The translations under genes and the position numbers were made by a program. Under the pieces are notes generated by a model. The model did no database searches. It was not told the DNA's origin and saw only the letters and a program-made list of their open reading frames with translations. A DNA stretch of 41,419 bases. Source: Streptomyces sp. S3(2020). Its GTDB lineage: Bacteria > Actinomycetota > Actinomycetes > Streptomycetales > Streptomycetaceae. The stretch lies in contig NZ_JABERD010000079.1 in NCBI RefSeq assembly GCF_013044505.1, forward strand, positions 1 to 41,419, in the 5' to 3' direction. This document shows positions 17,176-24,753 of this stretch, one piece after another (position 1 is the first letter of the stretch; each line of letters opens with the position of its first letter).

Positions 17176-17958
17176 ATGGACAAGAAGACTCTTTCCCGCG
17201 ACGGCACACCCATCGCCTACGCCTCCACCGGGCAGGGCCCTGCCGTGATCCTCGTGAGCGGGGCGATGTCGACGGGCGGCACGGTCGCTCCGCTGGCCGT
17301 GCCGCTGTCGGACCGGTTCACGGTCCTCGTGTACGACCGCCGGGGCCGCGGCGAGAGCGGTGACACGGCCCCGTACGCGGTGGAGCGTGAGGTCGAGGAC
17401 CTCGCCGCGCTGGTCGAGGCGGCGGGCGGTGAGGCGTGTCTGTACGGGATCTCCTCCGGTGGGGCGCTGGTGCTCCGGGCGGCCGCGAGCGGGCTGCCGG
17501 TGCGCCGGGTCGCCGTGTACGAGACGCCGTTCGCGGACTTCTCGGAGCACGGTGCGAAGGAGCGGGCCGAGTACACCGAGAACCTGACCGCCGCCCTCGC
17601 CCAGGGCCGGCGCGGTGACGCGGTCGAGCTGTTCCTCCGGCTCGTCGACATGCCCGACGAGATGATCCAGGGCGCCCGCCACTCCCCCGGCTGGCCCGCC
17701 ATGGAGGCCGTCGCACCGACCCTGGCCTACGACAACGCCGTCCTGGGCGACGGTCTGGTGCCCCGGGACCGGCTGGCCTCGGTCACCGTCCCCGTCCTGG
17801 CGGTCGCGGGAGGCGCGAGCCCCGAGTGGCTCCAGGGGGCCACCCGGGCGGTCGCGGAGGCGGTGCCGCAAGGGTCGTACCGGAACCTGGAGGGTCAGAC
17901 CCACATGGTCGACCCGAACGCTCTGGCTCCGGTGCTGGCGGACTGGTTCACGCGCTAG
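17176..17958 (+). CDS. Alpha/beta hydrolase
   Basis: A 260-residue serine hydrolase of the alpha/beta fold. The oxyanion strand is VILVSGAMSTGG, the nucleophile elbow is G-I-S-S-G with S93, an acid is likely in the late PVLAVAGGASPEWL strand, and the catalytic His falls in EGQTHMVDPNAL. VYDRRGRGESGDT before the elbow is the usual DxRGxGxS block. The substrate is unknown; esterase or C-C hydrolase activity is possible. It follows the DUF427 gene closely. Its 3' end overlaps the convergent mnmA by 11 bp, with no room for a separate terminator. Confidence 0.9.
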   Translation: MDKKTLSRDGTPIAYASTGQGPAVILVSGAMSTGGTVAPLAVPLSDRFTVLVYDRRGRGESGDTAPYAVEREVEDLAALVEAAGGEACLYGISSGGALVLRAAASGLPVRRVAVYETPFADFSEHGAKERAEYTENLTAALAQGRRGDAVELFLRLVDMPDEMIQGARHSPGWPAMEAVAPTLAYDNAVLGDGLVPRDRLASVTVPVLAVAGGASPEWLQGATRAVAEAVPQGSYRNLEGQTHMVDPNALAPVLADWFTR

Positions 17959-19075
17959 CGCCCGCCCTCGCGCGCGTGGTCGTCGCGATCGTCGCCGAGC
18001 CGACCACGCGCGTGTCGTCGTACAGCACGATCGCCTGGCCGGGGGCGACGCCGCGGACGGGCTCGGTGAACGACACCCGCAGCTCGCCGTCGACCAGCTC
18101 CGCGGTCACCTCCGTCTCGCCGCCGTGGGCGCGGAGCTGGGCGGTGTAGGTGCCGGGGCCGGCCGGGGCGGTGCCGCACCAGCGGGGCTTGACGGCCGTC
18201 AGCGCGTCGACGTCCAGGGCGGCGGCCGGGCCGACCGTCACGGTGTTGTTCACCGGGGAGATGTCCAGGACATAGCGCGGCTTGCCGTCGGCGGCCGGGG
18301 TGCCGATGCGCAGCCCCTTGCGCTGGCCGATGGTGAAGCCGTAGGCGCCCTCGTGGGTGCCGATCTTCGCGCCCGACTCGTCGACGATGTCGCCCTCCGC
18401 CTTGCCGAGGCGGTTCGCGAGGAAGCCCTGGGTGTCGCCGTCGGCGATGAAGCAGATGTCGTGGGAGTCGGGCTTCTTGGCGACCGCCAAGCCCCTGCGC
18501 TCGGCCTCCGCGCGGATCTCGTCCTTGGTCGTGACCGTGTCGCCGAGCGGGAAGAGCGCGTGGGCGAGCTGCTTCTCGTCGAGGACGCCGAGGACGTACG
18601 ACTGGTCCTTCGCCATGTCGGAGGCGCGGTGCAGTTCGCGCGAGCCGTCCTGACGCACGATCACCTGGGCGTAGTGGCCGGTGCAGACTGCGTCGAAGCC
18701 CAGCGCGAGCGCCTTGTCGAGCAGGGCGGCGAACTTGATCTTCTCGTTGCAGCGCAGGCACGGGTTCGGGGTGCGGCCCGCCTCGTACTCGGCGACGAAG
18801 TCCTCGACGACGTCCTCGCGGAAGCGGTCGGCGAGGTCCCAGACGTAGAACGGGATGCCGATGACGTCCGCGGCGCGGCGGGCGTCGCGGGAGTCCTCGA
18901 TGGTGCAACAGCCACGCGCGCCTGTGCGGAACGACTGCGGGTTCGCCGAGAGGGCGAGGTGGACGCCGGTCACGTCGTGGCCGGCTTCCGCGGCACGGGC
19001 GGCGGCGACGGCGGAGTCCACACCGCCGGACATGGCGGCGAGGACACGGAGGGGGCGCTGCGTGGAGTGAGTCAT
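17948..19075 (-). CDS. mnmA: tRNA-specific 2-thiouridylase
   Basis: The 375-residue MnmA activates U34 of tRNA(Lys/Glu/Gln) with ATP and inserts sulfur to form 2-thiouridine. The PP-loop SGGVDS is at residues 16-21. Catalytic cysteines lie at C106 (NPCLRCNEKIKF) and C208 (HDICFIADGDTQGF). The C-terminal beta-barrel domain ends at VRGVAPGQAIVLYDDTRVVGSATI. Sulfur probably comes from the cysteine desulfurase encoded at 22992-24161 on the same strand, but three unrelated genes now lie between them. The start is ATG 19075, and the divergent amidase begins only 60 bp away, so the promoters overlap or are very compact. Confidence 0.97.
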   Translation of the reverse strand: MTHSTQRPLRVLAAMSGGVDSAVAAARAAEAGHDVTGVHLALSANPQSFRTGARGCCTIEDSRDARRAADVIGIPFYVWDLADRFREDVVEDFVAEYEAGRTPNPCLRCNEKIKFAALLDKALALGFDAVCTGHYAQVIVRQDGSRELHRASDMAKDQSYVLGVLDEKQLAHALFPLGDTVTTKDEIRAEAERRGLAVAKKPDSHDICFIADGDTQGFLANRLGKAEGDIVDESGAKIGTHEGAYGFTIGQRKGLRIGTPAADGKPRYVLDISPVNNTVTVGPAAALDVDALTAVKPRWCGTAPAGPGTYTAQLRAHGGETEVTAELVDGELRVSFTEPVRGVAPGQAIVLYDDTRVVGSATIATTTRARAGASA

Positions 19076-19135
19076 AACTCTTCAAGGGTACGGGGGCGCG
19101 GGAACCGGAGCCCACGAGTATCCGTTGACGATCAC

Positions 19136-19798
19136 ATGGGGGCGAGAGAGGCATCCAAGGACGGCGACCGGCGCATCGGGCGCCGCGCCCTGCTGATCGG
19201 CGGGGCGGCGGCCGCGGTGGGCACCGGTGTGCTGGCCCGGGACGAGCTGGCGCGGCTGTGGTGGCGCACGCCCGGCGTGGAGAAGCCGCGCAAGGAGGGC
19301 GAGGTCGACTACACCGGCGCACGCTGGGTCGCGGCCTCGGACGCCAACTGGCGGCGCGCTGACCGGCCGGACGACTACGGCATAGACATGGTGGTCGTCC
19401 ATGTCACCCAGGGCAGCTTCGCCAGTGCGGTGAAGGCCTTCCAGGATCCGGGGCACCAGGCGGCCGCGCACTACATCGTCGGCAAGGACGGCCGGGTCAC
19501 CCAGATGATCCGCGAGCTGGACGTGGCTTACCACGCGGGCAACCGCGACTACAACGAGCGCAGTGTCGGCATCGAGCACGAGGGCTTCGTGGACCGGCCC
19601 GAGGACTTCACGGACGAGATGTACGCGGCCTCGGCCCGGCTGACCGCCCGGATCTGCGCGCGCTACGACATACCCGTGGACCGCGAGCACATCATCGGGC
19701 ACGTGGAGGTGCCGGGGACGGACCACACCGACCCCGGTGAGCACTGGGACTGGGACCGGTACATGAAGCTCGTGCGCGAGGTCGGCGCGGAAGTGTGA
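19136..19798 (+). CDS. N-acetylmuramoyl-L-alanine amidase (Amidase_2), Tat-type signal
   Basis: A 220-residue peptidoglycan amidase that would cut between muramic acid and the stem peptide outside the membrane. The N-terminus has a Tat-like signal (GRRALLIGG with an Ala/Gly-rich hydrophobic stretch to about residue 34). The Amidase_2 core begins at DMVVVHVTQGS with zinc-ligand candidate H89, continues HYIVGKDGRVTQMI and YHAGN...SVGIEHEG, and ends IIGHVEVPGTDHTDPGEHWDW with H189 and D199 as the other likely ligands. There is no separate cell-wall binding domain, which points to a remodelling or recycling role. The ribosome site is weak. The last codons overlap a Crp-like palindrome. Confidence 0.9.
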   Translation: MGAREASKDGDRRIGRRALLIGGAAAAVGTGVLARDELARLWWRTPGVEKPRKEGEVDYTGARWVAASDANWRRADRPDDYGIDMVVVHVTQGSFASAVKAFQDPGHQAAAHYIVGKDGRVTQMIRELDVAYHAGNRDYNERSVGIEHEGFVDRPEDFTDEMYAASARLTARICARYDIPVDREHIIGHVEVPGTDHTDPGEHWDWDRYMKLVREVGAEV

Positions 19799-19809
19799 CG
19801 CAGGTCACA
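19794..19809. promoter_or_regulatory. Crp-like operator
   Basis: TGTGA-N6-TCACA, in full TGTGAC-gcag-GTCACA, is a perfect 6-bp-arm palindrome. It also fits the GTG-N6-GNCAC pattern that I recall for Streptomyces Crp. It straddles the amidase stop codon (19796-19798) and lies about 200 bp upstream of the multicopper oxidase start, so the oxidase is the likely target. Confidence 0.6.
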
Positions 19810-20011
19810 TGTTCGCGTTATTGTGAACAATTCATGAACGGGCCCCGCCCGATGTGTTCCGCACTCCGACGCTGACCTGCGGTGTGCCGACTTGGCTTTT
19901 TTTCAAGGGAGTTGGGGCGCGAAAGGCCTTTCTCACGATCCACAGGATTCCCGGCTCGCACCCAACTTCGCCCCAGTCTTCGCACAGCTCCCGGGCCAAA
20001 GCTCCACGGCC
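19810..20011 (+). other. Long leader of the multicopper oxidase gene
   Basis: About 200 bp with no gene. It holds TGTTC/GAACA half-sites (19810-19829), a 7-T run (19897-19903) that is striking in this GC-rich genome, and two overlapping pairing options: GTTGGG (19911-19916) with CCCAAC (19971-19976), or TGGGGCG (19913-19919) with CGCCCCA (19979-19985). No clear ribosome site precedes the ATG at 20012. A leader-mediated control or an internal stop is possible but unproven. Confidence 0.35.
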
Positions 20012-21559
20012 ATGACACACACCACCGAGCCCGACAAGGGCGCGCACACGAGAGACGGTCAGGAAACCAAGGGCGAGCACACCAAGGAGGGCAGGGGCCG
20101 TAAGAAGGCCCTGCACCGGCGGAAGTTCCTCGGCGGGATGGCCGGGGTCGGCCTGGCCTCGGTCGGCGCGGCCGGAGCCGCCTTCTCCCTGCTGACCGAG
20201 GGCACCCGCAACAAGGCGGCCGCCGCCGACGGCAGCCTGGTCATCCCCGACCTGCTGGAGGGCACCGCGTCCGACGGCACCACCACGTTCACGCTGGCCA
20301 CGCAGACCGGCACGACCGAGGTGCTCAGCGGGGTCTCCAGCACCACGTCCGGCTACAACCAGTCGTTCCTCGGCCCGACCCTGAAGTGGACCAAGGGCGA
20401 CACCGTCCTGCTGGACATCACCAACAACCTCGACGAGGACACCACTGTCCACTTCCACGGGGCGCACGTCCCGCCGAAGATGGACGGCGGCCCGCAGAAC
20501 GCGTTCTCCGCCGGGACGACCTGGGAGCCCACCTTCGAGGTCCTCGACGAGGCCAAGACCCTCTGGTACCACCCGCACGCCCTGGGCACCACGGCCAAGC
20601 AGGCTGTCCACGGCCTCGCCGGGATGATCATCGTGGAGGACGACTCGGACACCTCCGCCGCCCTGCCCGGCGACTACGGCGTCGACGACATCCCGCTGAT
20701 CTTCCAGTGCCTGGCCGTCGACAGCGCCGGTGACATCAAGTACGACCAGGCCGGATACCTCACCAGCGGCCTCAGCTTCCCGGTCCTGGTGAACGGCACC
20801 AACGTCGACGACACCACCCTCGGCTTCACCGCCACCAAGACCCGCAACCGCTTCCGGGCACTGAACGCCTCGCCCGCCGACATCATCACCATCCAGCGCA
20901 GCGACGGCGGCACCCTGACCCAGATCGCCACCGAGCAGGGCTATCTGACGGAGGCCGCCGAGGTCACCACCATCCGGCTGGTGGCCGGCTCCCGCGCCGA
21001 GTTCGTCATGGACGTCACCGAGGACGTCACCCTCCAGGTCGTCATCACCACCGGCTGGATCCGCGGTGGTTCGGGCACCTTCGACTTCCTCACCGTCAGC
21101 GCGGGCGGCAGCGACTCACCCGACGACCTGCCGAGCACCCTCAACACCATCGACCGGTACGACACCACCGACTTCACGGCCCGCACGATCACGCTCAGCA
21201 ACACGGGCGCGACCATGAAGATCAACGGCTCGGCCGGTCTCACCATGGCCAGCATGGCCATGATCAGCACCACGCTGGGCGCCAAGGAGATCTGGACGAT
21301 CACCAACGCCAGCCAGCTGGAACACTCGTTCCATCTGCACGACGTGCCCTACCAGCTGATCTCGGTCAACGGGGAGGACCCCACCGGGGTCGACCTCGGC
21401 TGGCGTGACACCTACGAAGTCGTCGGCGGCGGCACGATAGTGATCGCCATGGAGTTCACCGACTTCGCCGACGACACGTACATGTACATGCTCCACTGCC
21501 ATCTGCTCCAGCACGAGGACGAGGGAATGATGGCCTCCCTCATGGTCACGGAGAGCTAG
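20012..21559 (+). CDS. Tat-exported multicopper oxidase
   Basis: A 515-residue copper oxidase. The Tat signal is HRRKFLGG (36-41) plus an Ala/Gly-rich hydrophobic core to about residue 72. All four copper motifs are complete: H147-F-H149-G; W-Y-H187-P-H189; H438-S-F-H441-L-H443; and H495-C496-H497 ... H501-E-D-E-G-M506. These supply the trinuclear centre and a Met-ligated type 1 copper. The enzyme should oxidise phenols, metals (Cu+, Mn2+ or Fe2+) or other one-electron donors outside the cell while reducing O2 to water. The three-cupredoxin length fits the CueO/spore-coat-oxidase class rather than the small two-domain laccase of streptomycetes. The first 30 residues are hydrophilic and unusually long before the twin arginines. 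A strong hairpin follows the stop. Confidence 0.95.
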   Translation: MTHTTEPDKGAHTRDGQETKGEHTKEGRGRKKALHRRKFLGGMAGVGLASVGAAGAAFSLLTEGTRNKAAAADGSLVIPDLLEGTASDGTTTFTLATQTGTTEVLSGVSSTTSGYNQSFLGPTLKWTKGDTVLLDITNNLDEDTTVHFHGAHVPPKMDGGPQNAFSAGTTWEPTFEVLDEAKTLWYHPHALGTTAKQAVHGLAGMIIVEDDSDTSAALPGDYGVDDIPLIFQCLAVDSAGDIKYDQAGYLTSGLSFPVLVNGTNVDDTTLGFTATKTRNRFRALNASPADIITIQRSDGGTLTQIATEQGYLTEAAEVTTIRLVAGSRAEFVMDVTEDVTLQVVITTGWIRGGSGTFDFLTVSAGGSDSPDDLPSTLNTIDRYDTTDFTARTITLSNTGATMKINGSAGLTMASMAMISTTLGAKEIWTITNASQLEHSFHLHDVPYQLISVNGEDPTGVDLGWRDTYEVVGGGTIVIAMEFTDFADDTYMYMLHCHLLQHEDEGMMASLMVTES

Positions 21560-21587
21560 CCGGCACCTGCTCACAGCCCCTTGGGAC

Positions 21588-21622
21588 GGCTGCCGCCGGC
21601 AGTGGAAGTGCCGGCGGCAGCC
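21588..21622. terminator. Bidirectional terminator between oxidase and propeller gene
   Basis: A perfect 14-bp stem (GGCTGCCGCCGGCA / TGCCGGCGGCAGCC) with a 7-nt loop. Outer CCCTT (21578-21582) and AAGGG (21628-21632) can extend it. It sits between the convergent stops at 21559 and 21634. Confidence 0.88.
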
Positions 21623-21633
21623 TGCTGAAGGGT

Positions 21634-22797
21634 CTAGCAGCTGCCCTTGAACACGTCGACCTGTCCTCCGGTGCTGTTCGCCACCGCGAGGTCGGGTACA
21701 CCGTCGCCGTCCAGATCGGCGGCCGCGGCATCGTAGGCACCGGGCGCGGACACCTCGGCGAGCGGGGTCGGTTCACCACTCGCCGCGCCCAGGAACGGGC
21801 TGACCGAGTTGCCCCGCAGCGACGAGACCATGAGGTCGGAGATGCCGTCGCCGTCCAGGTCGGCGGCGCCCACCGCGACCGGCAGCGCGGAGGTGGCGTA
21901 CGTGGTGGCGGCGCCGAACGTCCCGTCGCCGTCGCCGAGGAGCACGTCCAGGGCGTTGGAGCCGTTGCTCACCGTGGCCAGGTCGAGCGCGCCGTCGCCG
22001 TCGAAGTCGCCCTGCGCCAGGGAGTAGAGGCGGGAGGTCGCGGCGTACTGGGCCGACGCGCCCAGCGCGCCCGTGCCGTCGCCGAGCAGGACGCTGATCC
22101 CGGCGCTGCCGACGCTCGCGGTGGCCACGTCCGCCGAACCGTCACCGTCGTAGTCGCCGACGACGACACCGTGCGGCTGGCTGCCCGTGGCGGTCTGGCC
22201 CCGGTCCTCGAAGGTGCCGTCGCCGCGCCCCAGCAGCACCCGCACCGTGCTCGGGCCCTGTTCGGCGACGACGAGGTCGGCCGCGCCGTCGCCGTCGAGG
22301 TCACCGGTGGCCAGGGCCCGCGGCGAGGCGCCGACGTCGATCGCCGAGGCCGCGCCGAACGTTCCGTCACCCTCGTTCAGCAGCACACTCACCCGGGCGC
22401 CGCCGAAGTCGGCGGTGGCCAGGTCGGGGCTGCCGTCGCCGTCGAAGTCGGCCGCCACCGTCTGGTACGGGCGGGTCCCGACGGTGTAGGAGGTGCCCTC
22501 GGCGAAGGTCCCGTCACCGTTGCCGAGCAGCACGGTCACCGAAGCCGCTTCGAGGTTCGCGGCGACCGTGTCCTGCGCGCCGTCACCGTTCAGGTCCACG
22601 ATGACGACGTGGCGGGTGTTGGTGGAAGCCTCCGCCGAGGTGTCCAGGGGGATGTACGTCGGAGAACCCGCGCAGGACTCACTCACCTCGGCGACGGCCG
22701 GCGTCGCGCCCGCCGCGCCGAGGAGGAACAGGGCGGCCACGACGGCGAGGCCGGTCTGCCGGACGGCGCGGTGTGCGGGCGATGGCTCGACGGTCAT
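21634..22797 (-). CDS. Secreted VCBS/FG-GAP seven-bladed propeller protein
   Basis: A 387-codon-class product (about 387 residues). A Sec signal peptide (hydrophobic 17-31, cleavage plausible after AVA near residue 36) is followed by seven FG-GAP/VCBS repeats, each with a calcium-loop motif: DLNGDGAQD, DFDGDGSPD, DLDGDGAAD, DYDGDGSAD, DFDGDGALD, DLDGDGISD and DLDGDGVPD. Between them runs the strand pattern VSVLLGNGDGTF. This predicts an integrin-like seven-bladed beta-propeller that binds several Ca2+ ions. The mature chain has only two cysteines, one near residue 42 and the last residue of the protein, which could close the ring. There are no catalytic residues, so binding or adhesion is the likely role. 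I chose the ATG at 22797 with AGAAGG upstream. Confidence 0.9.
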   Translation of the reverse strand: MTVEPSPAHRAVRQTGLAVVAALFLLGAAGATPAVAEVSESCAGSPTYIPLDTSAEASTNTRHVVIVDLNGDGAQDTVAANLEAASVTVLLGNGDGTFAEGTSYTVGTRPYQTVAADFDGDGSPDLATADFGGARVSVLLNEGDGTFGAASAIDVGASPRALATGDLDGDGAADLVVAEQGPSTVRVLLGRGDGTFEDRGQTATGSQPHGVVVGDYDGDGSADVATASVGSAGISVLLGDGTGALGASAQYAATSRLYSLAQGDFDGDGALDLATVSNGSNALDVLLGDGDGTFGAATTYATSALPVAVGAADLDGDGISDLMVSSLRGNSVSPFLGAASGEPTPLAEVSAPGAYDAAAADLDGDGVPDLAVANSTGGQVDVFKGSC

Positions 22798-22808
22798 GTC
22801 ACGGCCTT

Positions 22809-22923
22809 CTGTCGACAGCAGGGGCGGCGGCGCCCACCGAAGGTAGACCAACACCCCGTCAACTGTCGACAGCTAGCCGCAATATTGCCGCGTGATCCTC
22901 GATTTTCCCGTGAGTGTCGACAC
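22809..22923. promoter_or_regulatory. Three TGTCGACA palindromes upstream of the propeller gene
   Basis: CTGTCGACAG occurs at 22809-22818 and again at 22863-22872, and GTGTCGACAC at 22914-22923. They are spaced 54 and 51 bp apart, close to five DNA turns. A fourth palindrome, GCAATATTGC, lies at 22879-22888. On the minus strand a TTGACG hexamer directly follows the middle copy. The first copy sits just before the ribosome site. This looks like an operator array for a dimeric regulator. Confidence 0.6.
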
Positions 22924-22937
22924 TAGAAGCGACCATG

Positions 22938-22968
22938 GACGACCGGCCGTCGCGGGCCGGCCGTCGTC
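22938..22968 (-). terminator. Candidate terminator of the cysteine desulfurase gene
   Basis: GACGAC-GGCC arms pair with one bulged base around a short GC-rich loop, starting 24 nt past the desulfurase stop. It separates that gene from the propeller gene promoter region. Confidence 0.55.
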
Positions 22969-22991
22969 GGCCGAGGAGCGCTGCGGCTCCC

Positions 22992-24161
22992 CTACGTCAG
23001 CCCCGCCGCGCGGGCGCGCTCCACCGCCGGACCGATCGCCTTGGCGACCGCCTCCACGTCGGCCTCGGTGGAGGTGTGGCCGAGGGAGAAGCGCAGGGTG
23101 CCGCGGGCGAGGTCCGGGTCGGTGCCGGTGGCGAGGAGGACATGGCTGGGCTGGGCGACACCGGCGGTGCAGGCGGAGCCGGTGGAGCACTCGATGCCCT
23201 GGGCGTCCAGGAGCAGGAGCAGGGAGTCGCCCTCGCACCCGGGGAAGGTGAAGTGGGCGTTGGCCGGGAGCCGGCCTCCCGGGGAAGGGTCGCCGCCGAG
23301 GATCGCGTCCGGGACGGCCGTACGGACCGCTTCGACCAGGGCGTCGCGCAGCGCGCCGATCTCCCGGGCGAACCACTCGCGCTGCTCGGCGGCGAGCCGG
23401 CCCGCGACCGCGAAGGAGGCGACGGCGGGCACGTCGAGGGTGCCGGAGCGGACGTGGCGCTCCTGGCCGCCGCCGTGCAGGACGGGTACGGGGGTGTACT
23501 CGCGGCCCAGGAGGAGTGCGCCGATGCCGTACGGGCCACCGACCTTGTGGCCGGACACCGTCATCGCGGCGAGCCCGGAAGCGGCGAAGTCGACGGGGAC
23601 CTGGCCGAAGGCCTGGACGGCGTCGGCGTGCAGCGGGACGCCGGACTCCCCGGCCACGTCGGCGAGTTCACGGACCGGCATCACGGTGCCGATCTCGTTG
23701 TTCGCCCACATCACGGTGGCGAGGGCGACGTCGTCGGGGTTGCGCTCGATGGCCTCGCGCAGGGCGTCGGGGTGGACGCGGCCGTGCGCGTCCACGGGGA
23801 GGTACTCGACCGTGGCGCCCTCGTGTTCGCCGAGCCAGTGCACGGCGTCGAGGACGGCATGGTGCTCCACGGGGCTGGCCAGGACCCGGGTGCGGGCCGG
23901 GTCGGCGTCGCGGCGGGACCAGTACAGGCCCTTGACCGCGAGGTTGTCCGCTTCGGTGCCGCCGGAGGTGAGGACCACCTCGCTGGGGCGGGCACCCAGT
24001 GATTCGGCGAGGGTCTCACGGGCCTCCTCGACGGTGCGCCTCGCGCGGCGGCCGGATGCGTGGAGGGAGGAGGCGTTGCCGGTGACGGCCAGCTGTGCGC
24101 TGAGTGCCTCGACTGCCTCGGGAAGCATCGGAGTCGTCGCGGCGTGGTCGAGGTAAGCCAT
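22992..24161 (-). CDS. Cysteine desulfurase (NifS/IscS type)
   Basis: A 389-residue class V aminotransferase-fold, PLP-dependent enzyme that removes sulfur from cysteine as a persulfide. The start MAYLDHAATTP is typical. PLP-site residues include SGGTEADN (66-73), VEHHAV with H100, the ANNEIG loop, LHADAVQAFG and the Schiff-base lysine K206 in SGHKVGGPYG. The persulfide cysteine is C331 in CSTGSACTAG, on the long loop of the IscS/NifS group I. It has no isc or suf neighbours. With mnmA about 4 kb downstream on the same strand, supply of sulfur for tRNA 2-thiolation is the most likely role. Iron-sulfur assembly cannot be excluded. Confidence 0.95.
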   Translation of the reverse strand: MAYLDHAATTPMLPEAVEALSAQLAVTGNASSLHASGRRARRTVEEARETLAESLGARPSEVVLTSGGTEADNLAVKGLYWSRRDADPARTRVLASPVEHHAVLDAVHWLGEHEGATVEYLPVDAHGRVHPDALREAIERNPDDVALATVMWANNEIGTVMPVRELADVAGESGVPLHADAVQAFGQVPVDFAASGLAAMTVSGHKVGGPYGIGALLLGREYTPVPVLHGGGQERHVRSGTLDVPAVASFAVAGRLAAEQREWFAREIGALRDALVEAVRTAVPDAILGGDPSPGGRLPANAHFTFPGCEGDSLLLLLDAQGIECSTGSACTAGVAQPSHVLLATGTDPDLARGTLRFSLGHTSTEADVEAVAKAIGPAVERARAAGLT

Positions 24162-24213
24162 GGTGACCCGATTCTACGGGCCCTGTCGGGAGGACTCGGT
24201 GCAAGGGTTGGCG

Positions 24214-24504
24214 CTAGAAGCTCCAGGACACCGTGCTGTCCATCTGCATGAACGCCACCAGCACCAGGAGGTCGGCGACGCCCAGGCCCAGACCCAGGAA
24301 GGCGCGGCCGCGGCGGGCGGTGCCGCGCCACAGGGCGACCGAGGCGAGGGCGATGGCGATCGGGCCGAGGAAGACGTTCAGGACGAGGAGGCCGACGAGG
24401 CCGAGGATGAAGGCGGCCACGGCCATGCCGTCGGCGTCGCGGACCGCGGTGCGCCGGGTGGTGTCATGGGTGGTGCTGTGGGTGGTCGGTGCGGTGAGCT
24501 GCAT
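24214..24504 (-). CDS. DUF4190-type small membrane protein
   Basis: A 96-residue protein. The first 25 residues are Thr/His/Arg-rich and hydrophilic (TTHSTTHDTTRRTAVRD). The DUF4190-like core MAVAAFILGLVGLLVLNVFLGPIAIALASVALWRGTARRGRAFLGLGLGVADLLVLVAFM has two membrane helices joined by a basic loop. Its function is unknown. The ATG at 24504 follows the 54-aa membrane gene by 37 bp on the same strand, and the pair diverges from the TetR gene, so it is probably repressed by it. The short gap to the desulfurase start (24161) has no clear terminator. Confidence 0.85.
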   Translation of the reverse strand: MQLTAPTTHSTTHDTTRRTAVRDADGMAVAAFILGLVGLLVLNVFLGPIAIALASVALWRGTARRGRAFLGLGLGVADLLVLVAFMQMDSTVSWSF

Positions 24505-24541
24505 GGTGATCAGTCCCCTGGGTGCGCTGGTGTCGGGTGGT

Positions 24542-24706
24542 TCAGTGGGTCGAGGCGTGGCGGCGGGCGTGCCGCTCGCGGAGCGCGAAGATGCCGAGCC
24601 AGGCGGCGATCACGGTGGCGGCGACGGCGGTGAAGGCGAACGGCGCGTGGGCGACGGTGCCCAGGACGGCGCCGAAGAGCAGGAGTGCGGCGACGAGGAA
24701 CAGCAT
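24542..24706 (-). CDS. 54-residue membrane protein
   Basis: A short frame reads MLFLVAALLLFGAVLGTVAH, then a second hydrophobic stretch AFTAVAATVIAAWLGIFAL, ending in a basic RERHARRHASTH tail, followed by TGA. A strong GGAGGGG ribosome site lies 9 nt before the ATG. It has two predicted membrane helices, no cysteines and no recognised family. It is the first gene after the shared TetR control region, followed 37 bp later by the DUF4190 gene. An alternative frame on the same strand (24510-24785) is cysteine- and Pro-rich and lacks a ribosome site, so I reject that one. Confidence 0.75.
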   Translation of the reverse strand: MLFLVAALLLFGAVLGTVAHAPFAFTAVAATVIAAWLGIFALRERHARRHASTH

Positions 24707-24753
24707 GGGATGGATCCCCCTCCGAGATGCTTGCGTGGTGCTTCTCGTTACAT

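Noticed and set aside
19892..20011. Extended multicopper oxidase start from a TTG at 19892
   Set aside because: It would put 40 residues before the Tat region with no ribosome site; the ATG at 20012 gives a more usual Tat N-terminus.
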